DNA of 53,239 bases from positions 1 through 53,239 of the forward strand of contig CAYNOR010000013.1 of NCBI GenBank assembly GCA_964398915.1. Direction: 5' to 3'. A program made the position numbers and the translations under genes. Under the pieces are notes generated by a model. That model did not search any database and had not been told where the DNA came from. It worked only from the letters and a program-made list of their open reading frames with translations. This DNA is from Tichowtungia sp964398915. Its GTDB lineage: Bacteria; Verrucomicrobiota; Kiritimatiellia; Kiritimatiellales; Tichowtungiaceae. Positions 29,949 to 38,418 of this stretch are shown in pieces (position 1 is the stretch's first letter; each line of letters opens with the position of its first letter).

Positions 29949-31589
29949 ATGGCCATTCACCCTTTAGCGGGCAAAATTGTACCGAAGAAAAATCTGACGG
30001 ATATCGCCGAGCTGATCAGCCTTTATTACGAAACACAGCCTGATGTGAATATTCCTTCGCAGAAGGTGTCGTTTGGCACTTCCGGACATCGAGGCAGTTC
30101 GTTGAATATGAGTTTCACCGAAGATCACATCATGGCCATCGCGCAGGCGATTTGTGAATACCGGGCAAAAGAAGGTATAAACGGGCCGCTTTTTGTCGGT
30201 AAGGATACTCACGCTCTTTCTACTCCGGCGGAGAAGACCGCATTGCAGGTTTTTGCGGCTAATGGCGTTATGGCCATGATCGATAAGGACGGGGGATATA
30301 CACCGACGCCGGTTATTTCCCATGCCATTCTGACTTATAATAAGGGCCGTACCGATGGCCTGGCCGACGGGGTGGTGATTACCCCGTCGCACAATCCGCC
30401 GGATAACGGCGGGTTTAAGTACAATCCGCCAAACGGCGGTCCGGCGGATACCGATGTCACCGGCTGGATTGCCGATCGCGCCAACGAACTGCTGGCCGAC
30501 GATAACGAGGATGTCGAATCCGTTTATTACCCCGATGCGCTGGCCGCCGAAACCACCGTTGCTTATGATTTTATTACTCCGTACGTCGCCGATCTCGAAA
30601 ACGTGGTCGACATGCAGGCGATCGCCAAGTCCGGCTTGAAAATCTGCGCGGATGCGATGGGCGGTGCGGGACTTCGTTACTGGAAGGCCATTGCGGATAC
30701 ATACGGGTTTAAACTCACCATTATCAACGATAGCGTCGATCCGACGTTCGGTTTTATGTGTGTTGATCACGACGGGAAAGTCCGTATGGACTGCTCGTCG
30801 CCCTATGCAATGGCCAGTCTGATCGGTCTTAAAGACGACTTCGATATCGCCTTTGGCAACGACCCGGACTATGACCGCCACGGAATTGTCACCAAATCCG
30901 CCGGGCTGATGAACCCGAATCACTATCTGGCCGTGGCGATTAACTATCTTTTTACTCACCGCAAAGGCTGGCGCAAAGACGCAGCGGTCGGCAAGACGCT
31001 GGTGAGTTCGTCGATGATCGATCGCGTCGCGGCTTCTCTCGGCCGCAAGCTGTGTGAAGTGCCGGTTGGGTTCAAATGGTTTGTGGACGGGCTCGTAGAC
31101 GGATCATACGGTTTTGGCGGAGAGGAGTCGGCTGGAGCCTCTTTCCTGCGTAAGGACGGAACGGTTTGGAGTACCGACAAAGACGGGATCATCCTCAGTC
31201 TGCTGGCCTGCGAAATCCTTGCCGTCACCGGCAAAGATCCAGGCGAACACTACAAGGAATTGACCGTGAAGTTCGGCAGTCCGGTTTATGCCCGTATGGA
31301 TGCAGTCGCCACGCGCGCGGAAAAGGCCAAACTGCTGGCGCTTTCACCCGATCAGGTGCAGGCAAAAACAATGGCTGGAGAGCCGATTACAGCTAAACTG
31401 ACGCATGCGCCGGCCAATGGTGCGGCCATCGGTGGACTCAAAGTCTGCACCGAAAACGGCTGGTTTGCGGCCCGGCCGTCCGGTACCGAGGATATTTATA
31501 AAATCTACGCGGAAAGCTTTATTGGCGAGGATCATCTGGCCCGGATTCAGGCTGAAGCAAAAGATATCGTTAACGCCGCTCTGGCCTGA
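29949..31589 (+). CDS. pgm: Phosphoglucomutase (alpha-D-glucose-phosphate-specific)
   Basis: 546 residues, the length of the bacterial Pgm type. FGTSGHRGSSL at about 43-53 is the entry motif; the phosphoserine is Ser147 in VVITPSHNPPDNGG; the metal loop is GNDPDYDRHGIV; the sugar loop GGEESAGASF; and the phosphate-binding site RPSGTEDIYKIYAE at the end. It interconverts glucose-1-P and glucose-6-P, linking glycolysis with glycogen and surface polysaccharide precursors. It heads a run toward purB and the heptose genes, though 65 bases separate it from purB. Confidence 0.96.
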   Translation: MAIHPLAGKIVPKKNLTDIAELISLYYETQPDVNIPSQKVSFGTSGHRGSSLNMSFTEDHIMAIAQAICEYRAKEGINGPLFVGKDTHALSTPAEKTALQVFAANGVMAMIDKDGGYTPTPVISHAILTYNKGRTDGLADGVVITPSHNPPDNGGFKYNPPNGGPADTDVTGWIADRANELLADDNEDVESVYYPDALAAETTVAYDFITPYVADLENVVDMQAIAKSGLKICADAMGGAGLRYWKAIADTYGFKLTIINDSVDPTFGFMCVDHDGKVRMDCSSPYAMASLIGLKDDFDIAFGNDPDYDRHGIVTKSAGLMNPNHYLAVAINYLFTHRKGWRKDAAVGKTLVSSSMIDRVAASLGRKLCEVPVGFKWFVDGLVDGSYGFGGEESAGASFLRKDGTVWSTDKDGIILSLLACEILAVTGKDPGEHYKELTVKFGSPVYARMDAVATRAEKAKLLALSPDQVQAKTMAGEPITAKLTHAPANGAAIGGLKVCTENGWFAARPSGTEDIYKIYAESFIGEDHLARIQAEAKDIVNAALA

Positions 31590-31654
31590 GCAGGGAAATA
31601 CGTTGTCATCAGGGCTCCGGGCAGATATTTTACCGGCTTTGTAAGGAGAAGCTT

Positions 31655-33010
31655 ATGTCGATTACCGCATTGAGTCCGCTCGACGGACGTTACGAATCAA
31701 AAGTGGTTGAATTACAGGACGCGTTTTCAGAATACGCCCTGGTCCGCTGCCGCGTGCTGGTGGAAGTTCTCTGGCTGAAAGCACTTTGTGCTGAAAAAGG
31801 AATTCCTGAGTGCCGTGCACTGTCAAAGGCTGAAATCAGGCAGCTTGACGCCATTGTTGCCGGATTCACCCCTGCTGAGGCGGAGAAGGTTAAAGCGATT
31901 GAAAAAACCACCAATCATGACGTTAAGGCGGTTGAGTATTACCTGAAGGAAAAAATCGCCGGGACATCGTTGGAATCGCTGAGCGAATTTCTGCACTTTG
32001 CCTGCACCTCTGAAGACATCAACAATCTTTCGCACGCGCTGATGCTCAAGCAGGGCCGCGAAATTCTTTCCATTGAACAGAACAATCTGATTGTTGGCCT
32101 GACCGCCAAGGCAAAGCAGTGGAAAGCCGTTCCGTTGCTGGCCCGTACGCACGGACAGACGGCCTCGCCGACGACAATCGGCAAGGAGCTGGCGGTTTTT
32201 GCTAGTCGACTGAGTCATGCCGCCAAAGTTTTCCAGACCTTGGAAATCCGTGGGAAGCTCAACGGTGCTGTCGGCAATTACAATGCCCACCTGAGCGCCT
32301 ATCCGGACGTGGACTGGCCCGCGCTTGCCAACGGTGTGATTGAAGGCGAACTCGGTCTTGTGCAGAATCCTTTTACGACACAGATCGAGCCGCACGACTA
32401 CATGGCGGAACTGTTCGATGCGTTGGCGCGTTTCAACACCATCCTGCTCGACCTCGACCGCGACATCTGGACCTACATTTCCTTTGCCTGTTTTAAACAA
32501 AAAACGGTGAAGGGTGAAATCGGTTCGTCCACCATGCCGCACAAGGTCAACCCGATCGATTTCGAGAACTCCGAAGGTAATATCGGCCTGGCTAACGCCT
32601 TGCTGCGCCACATGTCGGAAAAACTGCCGGTATCGCGTCTCCAGCGCGATCTGACCGATTCAACGGTTTTGCGCAATATGGGCGTAGCCTTCGGGTACGC
32701 GCTGTTGGCGTATCGCTCAACGCTCAAAGGTCTCGGTAAGCTGGAGCTTAACGAAGCCCGGCTCGCCGCCGATCTTGATAATGCGTGGGAAGTGCTGGCC
32801 GAGCCGATTCAAACCGTTATGCGTAAGGCAGGAATTGATAAGCCCTACGAAAAGCTCAAGGAGCTGACGCGCGGGAAGGCGATTACCGGCGAAGCCATTC
32901 ATGATTTTATCCAGGGATTGGAAATTAATGCGGCGGATAAAAAACGGCTGCTCGCCATGACTCCGGCAAGTTATATCGGCTGTGCGGTTCAGATCGCGGA
33001 AGAACTCTAA
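31655..33010 (+). CDS. purB: Adenylosuccinate lyase
   Basis: 451 residues, the length of the E. coli-type enzyme. Fumarase-superfamily signature GSSTMPHKVNPIDFENSEGN at about 290, with the catalytic serine in its Ser-Ser-Thr; the general-acid His region is ARTHGQTASPTTIG (about 163); N-terminal ALSPLDGRY. It acts in de novo IMP synthesis and again in AMP formation. A GTAAGGAGA ribosome site precedes the ATG. The stop TAA shares its A with the start of the next gene. A palindrome at 32231 reads F-Q-T-L-E. Confidence 0.96.
   Translation: MSITALSPLDGRYESKVVELQDAFSEYALVRCRVLVEVLWLKALCAEKGIPECRALSKAEIRQLDAIVAGFTPAEAEKVKAIEKTTNHDVKAVEYYLKEKIAGTSLESLSEFLHFACTSEDINNLSHALMLKQGREILSIEQNNLIVGLTAKAKQWKAVPLLARTHGQTASPTTIGKELAVFASRLSHAAKVFQTLEIRGKLNGAVGNYNAHLSAYPDVDWPALANGVIEGELGLVQNPFTTQIEPHDYMAELFDALARFNTILLDLDRDIWTYISFACFKQKTVKGEIGSSTMPHKVNPIDFENSEGNIGLANALLRHMSEKLPVSRLQRDLTDSTVLRNMGVAFGYALLAYRSTLKGLGKLELNEARLAADLDNAWEVLAEPIQTVMRKAGIDKPYEKLKELTRGKAITGEAIHDFIQGLEINAADKKRLLAMTPASYIGCAVQIAEEL
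32231..32245. repeat. TTCC-N7-GGAA palindrome in purB
   Basis: TTCCAGACCTTGGAA inside the coding region, F-Q-T-L-E frame. Confidence 0.75.
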
Positions 33011-33504
33011 TGAGAAATGCAGAAGCTAAAATTTTAAGCTGTGCTCAAATGCTTGCTGAGCGCGCCGGACTCAAGGCTCAGGGCAAAAAGCTGGTGTTCA
33101 CCAACGGCTGTTTCGATATCCTGCACGCTGGGCACGTCACCTATTTGGAATTTTCCAGAGCGCAGGGTGACTGTCTTGTGCTGGGGCTCAATTCGGATGC
33201 TTCGGTACGGCGCAATAAAGGGGATGACCGGCCGATTAATAGCGAAGCCGACCGTGCTCGCGTTATTGCCGCACTGGAGTGCATTGATTACGTGGTTTTG
33301 TTCGATGAAGACGAACCGAAGGCGCTGATTGAAAAAATTATTCCGGACGTGCTGGTGAAGGGCGAAGACTGGGCGCATTACGTCAGTGGACGCGAAGCCG
33401 TCGAAGCGGCCGGTGGTAAAGTCGTGCTGGCAAAAATGGTTGAAGGCCGTTCGACGACCGGCACGATTGAAAAAGTTCTGAAAGTCTATGGAGAAAAGTC
33501 ATGA
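33010..33504 (+). CDS. D-glycero-beta-D-manno-heptose 1-phosphate adenylyltransferase
   Basis: 164 residues: a stand-alone nucleotidyltransferase equal to the C-terminal half of HldE (RfaE2). The first motif is FTNGCFDILHAGHVTYLEFS with H39-x-G-x-H-like His39 and His42; the second is the GRSTTGTIEKVL segment near the end (S-T-T-x-I type). It charges heptose-1-P with AMP to give ADP-heptose. The kinase half (HldE1) and the GmhA/GmhB steps are not in this window. It overlaps purB by one base and hldD by ATGA. Confidence 0.92.
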   Translation: MRNAEAKILSCAQMLAERAGLKAQGKKLVFTNGCFDILHAGHVTYLEFSRAQGDCLVLGLNSDASVRRNKGDDRPINSEADRARVIAALECIDYVVLFDEDEPKALIEKIIPDVLVKGEDWAHYVSGREAVEAAGGKVVLAKMVEGRSTTGTIEKVLKVYGEKS

Positions 33505-34469
33505 GCATCAAATATATCGTTACCGGCGGCGCGGGCTTTATTGGCAGCAATGTCGTCAAGGAACTGAATGCGCGTGGCGAAACCGATATTCTGGTGGTCG
33601 ACGAGCTGGGTGAGGACGAAAAATGGAAAAACCTTGTCGGGTTGCAATACGAGGATTACATCGACAAAGACGATCTGTTTGAATATCTCGAGGAGCTTAC
33701 GCTCGGCGAAGTTAAGGCGGTTTATCATCTCGGAGCGTGCAGCGCGACGACCGAAACTGATGCCGATTATTTAGCCTACAATAACTACCACTACACCCGC
33801 GCACTTTGCGAAAGCTGTCTCGATGAAGGGGTTCGTTTCGTCTATGCCTCCAGTGCGGCGACCTACGGCGACGGTACGCTTGGTTATTCCGATGCCGACG
33901 AAATGACGCCGAAATACAAACCGCTCAATATGTACGGCTACTCCAAGCACATGTTCGACCTCTGGGCGCTTAAAAGCGGCGCGATCCGCGAAATCGCCGG
34001 TATGAAATATTTTAATGTTTATGGCCCCGGAGAGGCGCACAAGGGCGATATGCGTTCCGTTGTCCATAAATCCTACGGACAGATTTTGAAAGACGGCGAA
34101 GTGAAGCTTTTCAAATCGCACCGGCCTGATTATGGCGATGGCCAGCAGGTGCGCGATTTTGTGTACGTCAAGGATGCGGTTGAACAGACACTTTGGTTCG
34201 GCGAACACAAAAAAGTTTCCGGTGTTTTTAACTGCGGAACCGGCCAGCCGCGCACATGGGTGGATCTGGTCAGTGCTGTTTTCTGTGCGATGGGCCGCAA
34301 ACCGAATATACAGTTTATCGATATGCCCGAGCATCTGCGCGGTAAATATCAGTACCACACGCAGGCCGATCTCACCAAGCTGCGTGCCGCCGGTTACGCC
34401 CGTCCGTTCACTTCGCTTGAGGATGGCATTGCCGATTACGTACAGAACTTCCTCGTGAAAGAGGAATAG
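33501..34469 (+). CDS. hldD: ADP-L-glycero-D-manno-heptose 6-epimerase
   Basis: 322 residues, an extended short-chain dehydrogenase. NADP-binding loop VTGGAGFIGSN at the N-terminus; catalytic Tyr145-x-x-x-Lys149 in NMYGYSKH; and FNVYGPGEAHKGDMRSVVH, the HldD-type substrate segment. It makes the L,D-heptose form used in the LPS inner core. Immediately follows the adenylyltransferase, so ADP-heptose synthesis is a two-gene unit here, which points to an outer membrane with heptose-containing LPS or glycans. Confidence 0.94.
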   Translation: MSIKYIVTGGAGFIGSNVVKELNARGETDILVVDELGEDEKWKNLVGLQYEDYIDKDDLFEYLEELTLGEVKAVYHLGACSATTETDADYLAYNNYHYTRALCESCLDEGVRFVYASSAATYGDGTLGYSDADEMTPKYKPLNMYGYSKHMFDLWALKSGAIREIAGMKYFNVYGPGEAHKGDMRSVVHKSYGQILKDGEVKLFKSHRPDYGDGQQVRDFVYVKDAVEQTLWFGEHKKVSGVFNCGTGQPRTWVDLVSAVFCAMGRKPNIQFIDMPEHLRGKYQYHTQADLTKLRAAGYARPFTSLEDGIADYVQNFLVKEE

Positions 34470-34474
34470 CCGTA

Positions 34475-35506
34475 GTGAAACCGTCAATTCACGGACTATT
34501 TCTTCCGGAGCTGGAAACTTTCTGCAAAGAGCAGGGGCAGCCCGCTTTCCGTGCGAAACAGATATGGGACTGGCTTTACGTTAAACGCGCTTCGTCGTCC
34601 GACGAAATGCAAAATCTGCCCGCGCCGTTTCGTGCACAGCTTGCCGAACGCTTCAGCTTACAATGTTTGGAAAAACTGGAAACCAAAGGTTCTTCCTGCG
34701 AAACGCAGAAACTGCTGTTCAAACTCGCCGACAACGAACTGATCGAAACAGTGATTATTCCTGCGCCGCGTAGGCAGACGAATACCGTCTGTGTTTCCAG
34801 TCAGGTCGGCTGCCGCTTCGGTTGCGCCTTCTGTGCCAGCGGACAGAAAGGTGTGATCCGCAATCTAACCGCAGGTGAAATCGTTGGCGAGGTGCTGGAA
34901 GTCGCCAGACTGCTCGGCGGACGGCCCGATAACGTGGTTTTTATGGGAATTGGCGAGCCGTTCGACAATTACGATGAAGTCATGCGTGCCATCCGCATCA
35001 TGAACCATCCGGACGGGCTGTGTATCGGCGCGCGGCGCATCACCATCAGCACCTGCGGCGTGGTTTCCGGCATTCAGCGGCTGGCTGATGAAGGAATTCA
35101 GGTTGAGCTTTCGGTCTCGCTGCATGCGCCGGACGACGAAATCCGCTCGCGGGTTATGCCGGTTAACGAAACCTGGCCGCTGGACGAACTTCTGGACGCC
35201 TGCCGCGCCTACACCGATAAGACGAACCGGATTATCACCTTTGAATACACGCTGATCAAAGATTTGAACGACTCATCGGAACAGGCGCATCAGCTCGTTA
35301 AACTGCTCAAAAAATTCTCCTGCCGCGTCAACCTGATCCCGCTCAGTCCGGTTGAGGAATTCGACGGCGAACGCCCGGATTCGGAAACGATGAAAGAATT
35401 TTTCCAAACCCTGGAAAAGGCTGGAATCAACACGACGTTGCGCGATTCTAAAGGCTCGGCGCTCAAAGCCGCCTGCGGTCAACTTCGTGCCCGCCGCCTC
35501 GGATGA
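34475..35506 (+). CDS. rlmN: Dual-specificity 23S rRNA / tRNA adenine C2-methyltransferase
   Basis: 343 residues, GTG start with GAGGAA upstream. Radical-SAM cluster CRFGCAFC at Cys113, Cys117 and Cys120 (the C-x3-C-x2-C motif), the GEPFDNYDEV loop, and the late methyl-carrying Cys in KAACGQLR. It methylates A2503 of 23S rRNA and A37 of some tRNAs. A palindrome at 35402 reads F-Q-T-L-E near the C-terminus. It ends the pgm-to-rlmN run. Confidence 0.95.
   Translation: MKPSIHGLFLPELETFCKEQGQPAFRAKQIWDWLYVKRASSSDEMQNLPAPFRAQLAERFSLQCLEKLETKGSSCETQKLLFKLADNELIETVIIPAPRRQTNTVCVSSQVGCRFGCAFCASGQKGVIRNLTAGEIVGEVLEVARLLGGRPDNVVFMGIGEPFDNYDEVMRAIRIMNHPDGLCIGARRITISTCGVVSGIQRLADEGIQVELSVSLHAPDDEIRSRVMPVNETWPLDELLDACRAYTDKTNRIITFEYTLIKDLNDSSEQAHQLVKLLKKFSCRVNLIPLSPVEEFDGERPDSETMKEFFQTLEKAGINTTLRDSKGSALKAACGQLRARRLG
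35402..35416. repeat. TTCC-N7-GGAA palindrome in rlmN
   Basis: TTCCAAACCCTGGAA, F-Q-T-L-E frame. Confidence 0.75.
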
Positions 35507-35786
35507 GAATTTTGACCGCAGATTGCAGATAAGATTCAGAACGTTTGAAGCAACGTTCGGGTGCGGGGATCCCGATAGCAGGAAAGAACGGACGGATCAA
35601 ACGTCTTTTCCAATGCTTGGGAAAGTTTAGGTTTTTTCCAAACATTAAAACTCCCGTGTTTTGTCACTCGCTGCGCTCCTTGCTGTCGCATAGCTCCAGC
35701 CTCTGCCTTCGGCTGTCAGTGTATTTTGTGGTTGAGCTTAAAAAACGGCTCGACGATCCGGTTTTGTGCGGCAGAATGGACGCTTC
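35507..35786. other. Intergenic gap with two degenerate palindromes and a small hairpin
   Basis: 280 bases between rlmN and the MATE gene. GAACGTT and AACGTTC at 35539-35558 form a 7-bp hairpin with a 6-base loop but no T tract. A stretched copy of the palindrome (TTCCAATGCTTGGGAA, spacer 8) is at 35608-35623, and a decayed one (TTCCAAACATT, right arm lost) begins at 35636. No promoter, terminator or gene can be supported here. Confidence 0.6.
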
Positions 35787-37139
35787 ATGAAACGCCATTT
35801 TGATTTAACCGAAGGGTCGCTGAGCGGCCATATTCTGCGGATGACGCCGCCGATGATCATGGGGTTTTTTGCCATGATCGTTTTTAACCTGACGGACGCC
35901 TGGTTTATATCGCGGATGGGGACCGTGCCGCTGGCGGCAATCGGGTTCACCTTCCCGCCGATCATGGTTATTTTCAGCGTTAGTCTTGGGCTGGGCGTTG
36001 GTACTTCATCTTGCGTCAGCCGTGCGATCGGGCATGGAGATTTTGAGAAGGTGAAGCATCTGACAACGTATAGTTTTCTGCTGACGATGCTGGCGATGGG
36101 TGTGATGTCGGTGCTGGGTCAGCTATTTGTACCGGTTATTTTCCGGTTGATGGGTGCGGGGGAAGGAACTCTTGGGCCGGCAATCACTTATATGCGCATC
36201 TGGCTATGTTTTCTGCCGCTGACTGTCCTTCCAATGATTGGAAATAATGCGATGCGATCTACCGGCGACACGCTGCGTCCCGGCTTGGTGATGGTTGTTG
36301 GTGCACTGCTGAATGCTGTGCTTGATCCGTTGTTTATTTTTGGTTGGAAGAAGTTTCCGGCTATGGGAATTGCCGGTGCTGCCATTGCTACCGTGATTTC
36401 ACAGATGGTGACGGTTGTGCTGTCCATCTGGCTTTTGCATTACCGCTACCGGATGATTTCATGGGCCCGCCCGGTTTGGAAGGACATGAAGGAGGCCTGG
36501 AAGTCGGTTCTATTTGTGGCGGCACCGGCGGCGGCAACCAATCTACTGTTACCTCTGACCAGCGGCGTTATTCTTCATCTAATTGCCGGGTTTGGCACTA
36601 CGGCGGTAGCTGCTACGACGGCAGGTCAGCGCATAGAGGGTTTTGCGTATATGCTGCCGATGGCGATGGGCACGGCGCTGGTGCCGATTATGGGTCAAAA
36701 CTGGGGCGCAGGACGGCTTGATCGCGTTCGTCGCGCATGGATGCTTACGAATTATTATGGAATCATCTATGCGCTTATCTGCTTCCTGCTGGCACTGTTT
36801 TTTGCGCCGGTGGCCGCCCGATGGTTCAGTCGTAATCCGGAGGTGGCTCGTTTGATCACTCTGTATTTGCGTGTTATTTTGGCGGGCGCGGTGCTTCAGC
36901 ATTCCGCCGTCCATTCCGGATTTGCTTTTAATGCCATTGAAATGCCCTTGCAGGCCTCGCTGTTGATGGCGTTCCGGCTGGCAGGGCTGGTGATCCCTCT
37001 GGCGTGGCTTGGTTCAAGGCTGGCGGGGATCCCCGGCATTTTTGCCGGAATGGCCGCCGGACAGATGATCAGCGGGGTGGTTGCACTGTTCTGGTTCGGA
37101 CGGGTGCTTAAACAGAAACGTAAAGCCGGCTTATCCTGA
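35787..37139 (+). CDS. MATE-family multidrug/organic cation exporter
   Basis: 450 residues with 12 predicted membrane helices in two homologous halves. The opening DLTEGSLSGHILRMTPPMIM and the conserved NLTDAWFISRMGTVPLAAIG segment mark the family, as does GVGTSSCVSRAIG after helix 2. NorM/DinF-type exporters couple drug efflux to H+ or Na+ entry. The ATG at 35787 matches the usual N-terminus (MKRHFDLTEG); a GTG 21 bases upstream is also open. A palindrome at 36229 falls in the P-M-I-G-N-N region. No regulator lies next to it. Confidence 0.9.
   Translation: MKRHFDLTEGSLSGHILRMTPPMIMGFFAMIVFNLTDAWFISRMGTVPLAAIGFTFPPIMVIFSVSLGLGVGTSSCVSRAIGHGDFEKVKHLTTYSFLLTMLAMGVMSVLGQLFVPVIFRLMGAGEGTLGPAITYMRIWLCFLPLTVLPMIGNNAMRSTGDTLRPGLVMVVGALLNAVLDPLFIFGWKKFPAMGIAGAAIATVISQMVTVVLSIWLLHYRYRMISWARPVWKDMKEAWKSVLFVAAPAAATNLLLPLTSGVILHLIAGFGTTAVAATTAGQRIEGFAYMLPMAMGTALVPIMGQNWGAGRLDRVRRAWMLTNYYGIIYALICFLLALFFAPVAARWFSRNPEVARLITLYLRVILAGAVLQHSAVHSGFAFNAIEMPLQASLLMAFRLAGLVIPLAWLGSRLAGIPGIFAGMAAGQMISGVVALFWFGRVLKQKRKAGLS
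36229..36243. repeat. TTCC-N7-GGAA palindrome in the MATE gene
   Basis: TTCCAATGATTGGAA; read L-P-M-I-G-N, in the frame where TTG-GAA-type codons do not appear. Confidence 0.75.
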
Positions 37140-37143
37140 AAAT

Positions 37144-37170
37144 AAAAAACCCCCTCCGGTGAGGGAGAGG
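37144..37170 (-). terminator. Terminator of the Cys-rich small gene (reverse strand)
   Basis: CCCTC and GAGGG enclose CGGT; read on the minus strand the hairpin is followed by GGTTTTTTATTTT, ending the gene at 37199. It also overlaps the end of the convergent MATE gene. Confidence 0.7.
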
Positions 37171-37198
37171 GTGGTACAGGGTGTGTTAACCGAATCGC

Positions 37199-37477
37199 TT
37201 ATTTCTTCAGCGGGCAAACGCCACCGGTGCAACCGGCATCTTTGGCTTCTTTTTCAGCGCCAGCTGCAGTTTTTTCTGCATCGGCTTTGATTTTACAGGC
37301 CGCGCTTTCAACTTTTTTAGCATCTGCCTTGCAACTTCCATCTGCTGTGCAGCAGGCATCTTTGACGGCACAGGCGGTTGCATCAGCGGGAGCCTTTGCA
37401 TCGGCGGGGGATTTTGACATAGCGAATACTGAAACGGACATAACACCAACAGTGAGTACGACAACCAACTTTTTCAT
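37199..37477 (-). CDS. Small secreted cysteine- and alanine-rich protein
   Basis: 92 residues. Signal peptide (MKKLVVVLTVGVMSVSVFAM), then a low-complexity Ala/Lys/Asp-rich mature part with seven cysteines: A-C-A-V-K-D-A-C-C-T, G-S-C-K, A-A-C-K, and A-G-C-T-G-G-V-C at the end. A very good ribosome site (AGGGAGG) sets the start at 37477 against a longer open frame. The terminator after it and the strong RBS imply high expression. No family recognised; the Cys/Lys-rich pattern could bind metal or form disulfides at the cell surface. It is divergent from mraZ across 156 bases. Confidence 0.75.
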   Translation of the reverse strand: MKKLVVVLTVGVMSVSVFAMSKSPADAKAPADATACAVKDACCTADGSCKADAKKVESAACKIKADAEKTAAGAEKEAKDAGCTGGVCPLKK

Positions 37478-37577
37478 GAAACCTCCCTTTGTTGGATAAA
37501 AGATACTATATTGCTTTCCTTTGGTCAAACCGTTCTGTAGTTTCCTCAATTTTTTTAAAAAACACATAGAAATCATT

Positions 37578-37606
37578 TGACGAGAGGTGGGTGGTAGTGA
37601 CATAAA
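37578..37606 (+). promoter_or_regulatory. Sigma-70-like promoter of the division/cell-wall cluster
   Basis: TTGACG at 37578-37583 and CATAAA at 37601-37606 with exactly 17 bases between them, 28 bases before the mraZ ATG. The only such pair in the gap. Confidence 0.6.
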
Positions 37607-37630
37607 GTGGAGCCAAGAAGGGCGAGGTGG
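37587..37630 (+). promoter_or_regulatory. Possible MraZ-box array over the mraZ promoter
   Basis: GTGG starts at 37587, 37607 and 37627, exactly 20 bp apart, plus an extra GTGG at 37591. MraZ of other bacteria binds short direct TGGG(A)-type repeats at a 10-bp period in front of mraZ; a 20-bp period would keep one face of the helix. The third copy is also the ribosome-site region. Confidence 0.35.
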
Positions 37631-37633
37631 AGC

Positions 37634-38092
37634 ATGAATACAATAGAAACAAGGATTGAGGAGCTGTTTGTAGGCTCATTTCACCACTCGTTAGACCCCA
37701 AACGCCGGCTGATTATTCCCTCAGATTGGCGTGCGATGATGGGCGAAACGCCGCGAATTTACGTTTTTCCGCATTCCGATCGTAAATGCCTCTATCTCTA
37801 TACGTTGGCTGAAATGAACCGGCGTCTGCGTCAGTTGCGTGAATCCAGCGCCGTGGATGTTCAGGATGAACAGGCCGTGCGTGCGATGACGGCGTCGGCG
37901 GATGCGATGGCGGTGGACGCGCAAGGCCGGGTTCGTATCAAGGATGAATTACTGGCGCATGCTGAGGTGAAAAGCAAAGTGGTTTTAATCGGCACGCTCA
38001 CCCGTATCGAACTTTGGAGCGAAGAAAATTTTGATATGGCACTGCCGGCGGTTTCGTCACTGGCGGAGACTGTTTTTTACGGGGGATATTAG
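37634..38092 (+). CDS. mraZ: Transcriptional regulator MraZ
   Basis: 152 residues. Two AbrB-like repeats are visible: FHHSLDPKRRLIIPSDWR (about 14-31) and a second around DAQGRVRIKDELLAHAEV (about 95-112), each with the D-x-x-G/K-R-x-x-I-P/K pattern; the first has KRR for the usual G-R. MraZ forms a ring and represses its own cell-wall cluster. The ATG at 37634 has a GAGGTGG ribosome site; the open frame runs further upstream without one. It leads the division/cell-wall genes, as in most bacteria. Confidence 0.9.
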   Translation: MNTIETRIEELFVGSFHHSLDPKRRLIIPSDWRAMMGETPRIYVFPHSDRKCLYLYTLAEMNRRLRQLRESSAVDVQDEQAVRAMTASADAMAVDAQGRVRIKDELLAHAEVKSKVVLIGTLTRIELWSEENFDMALPAVSSLAETVFYGGY

Positions 38093-38101
38093 GAAGTAGG
38101 T

Positions 38102-38290
38102 ATGAGTATGAACAGCATCGCAAAATATATGTATTTTTCGCGGGCTATTGATTTAACGCCGGAGAAAGACCGCTACCTCCGGTTGCCGGAGGACGGAATG
38201 CGTCGAACGGTGCTGATGAGCGAAAAACAGGCGGCCACTTTTTCGGCGGCATGCTCGCGCCGGGTGATCGGTTCGATGCAAGTGGCGTAA
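38102..38290 (+). CDS. Hypothetical 62-residue protein between mraZ and rsmH
   Basis: A small protein (MSMNSIAKYMYFSRAID to VIGSMQVA) with no family I recognise. A GGAAGTAGGT ribosome site sits at the right distance, and the frame is co-directional and closely spaced after mraZ. It has no membrane segment or Cys pattern beyond one Cys. It is a plausible real gene because of its ribosome site; it might also be a remnant, since its end runs into repeat filler. Confidence 0.5.
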   Translation: MSMNSIAKYMYFSRAIDLTPEKDRYLRLPEDGMRRTVLMSEKQAATFSAACSRRVIGSMQVA

Positions 38291-38412
38291 TGGGGATGGA
38301 AGGGTGGAAGAATGGAAGGGAGGATTGATGGATTGATGGGAAAAGAGATGAAACAGAAGGGCGGTCAGTCTTTCTGCAGTAATCCAATGATCCATCGCTC
38401 CATCATTCCAGT
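38283..38412. repeat. GATGGA / TCCATC simple filler, arranged as an imperfect inverted repeat
   Basis: The left side holds GGATGG, AAGGGTGG, AATGGAAGG and GATTGATG units; the right side (from about 38388) holds the complementary ATCCATC, CTCCATC and ATTCCA units. The two sides could fold back on each other over about 25 bases. The block ends right at the rsmH start. Confidence 0.7.
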
Positions 38413-38418
38413 CCAATT

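Noticed and set aside
34661..34674. CAATGTTTGGAAAA in rlmN as a palindrome half site
   Set aside because: Only one arm is present, so it does not count.
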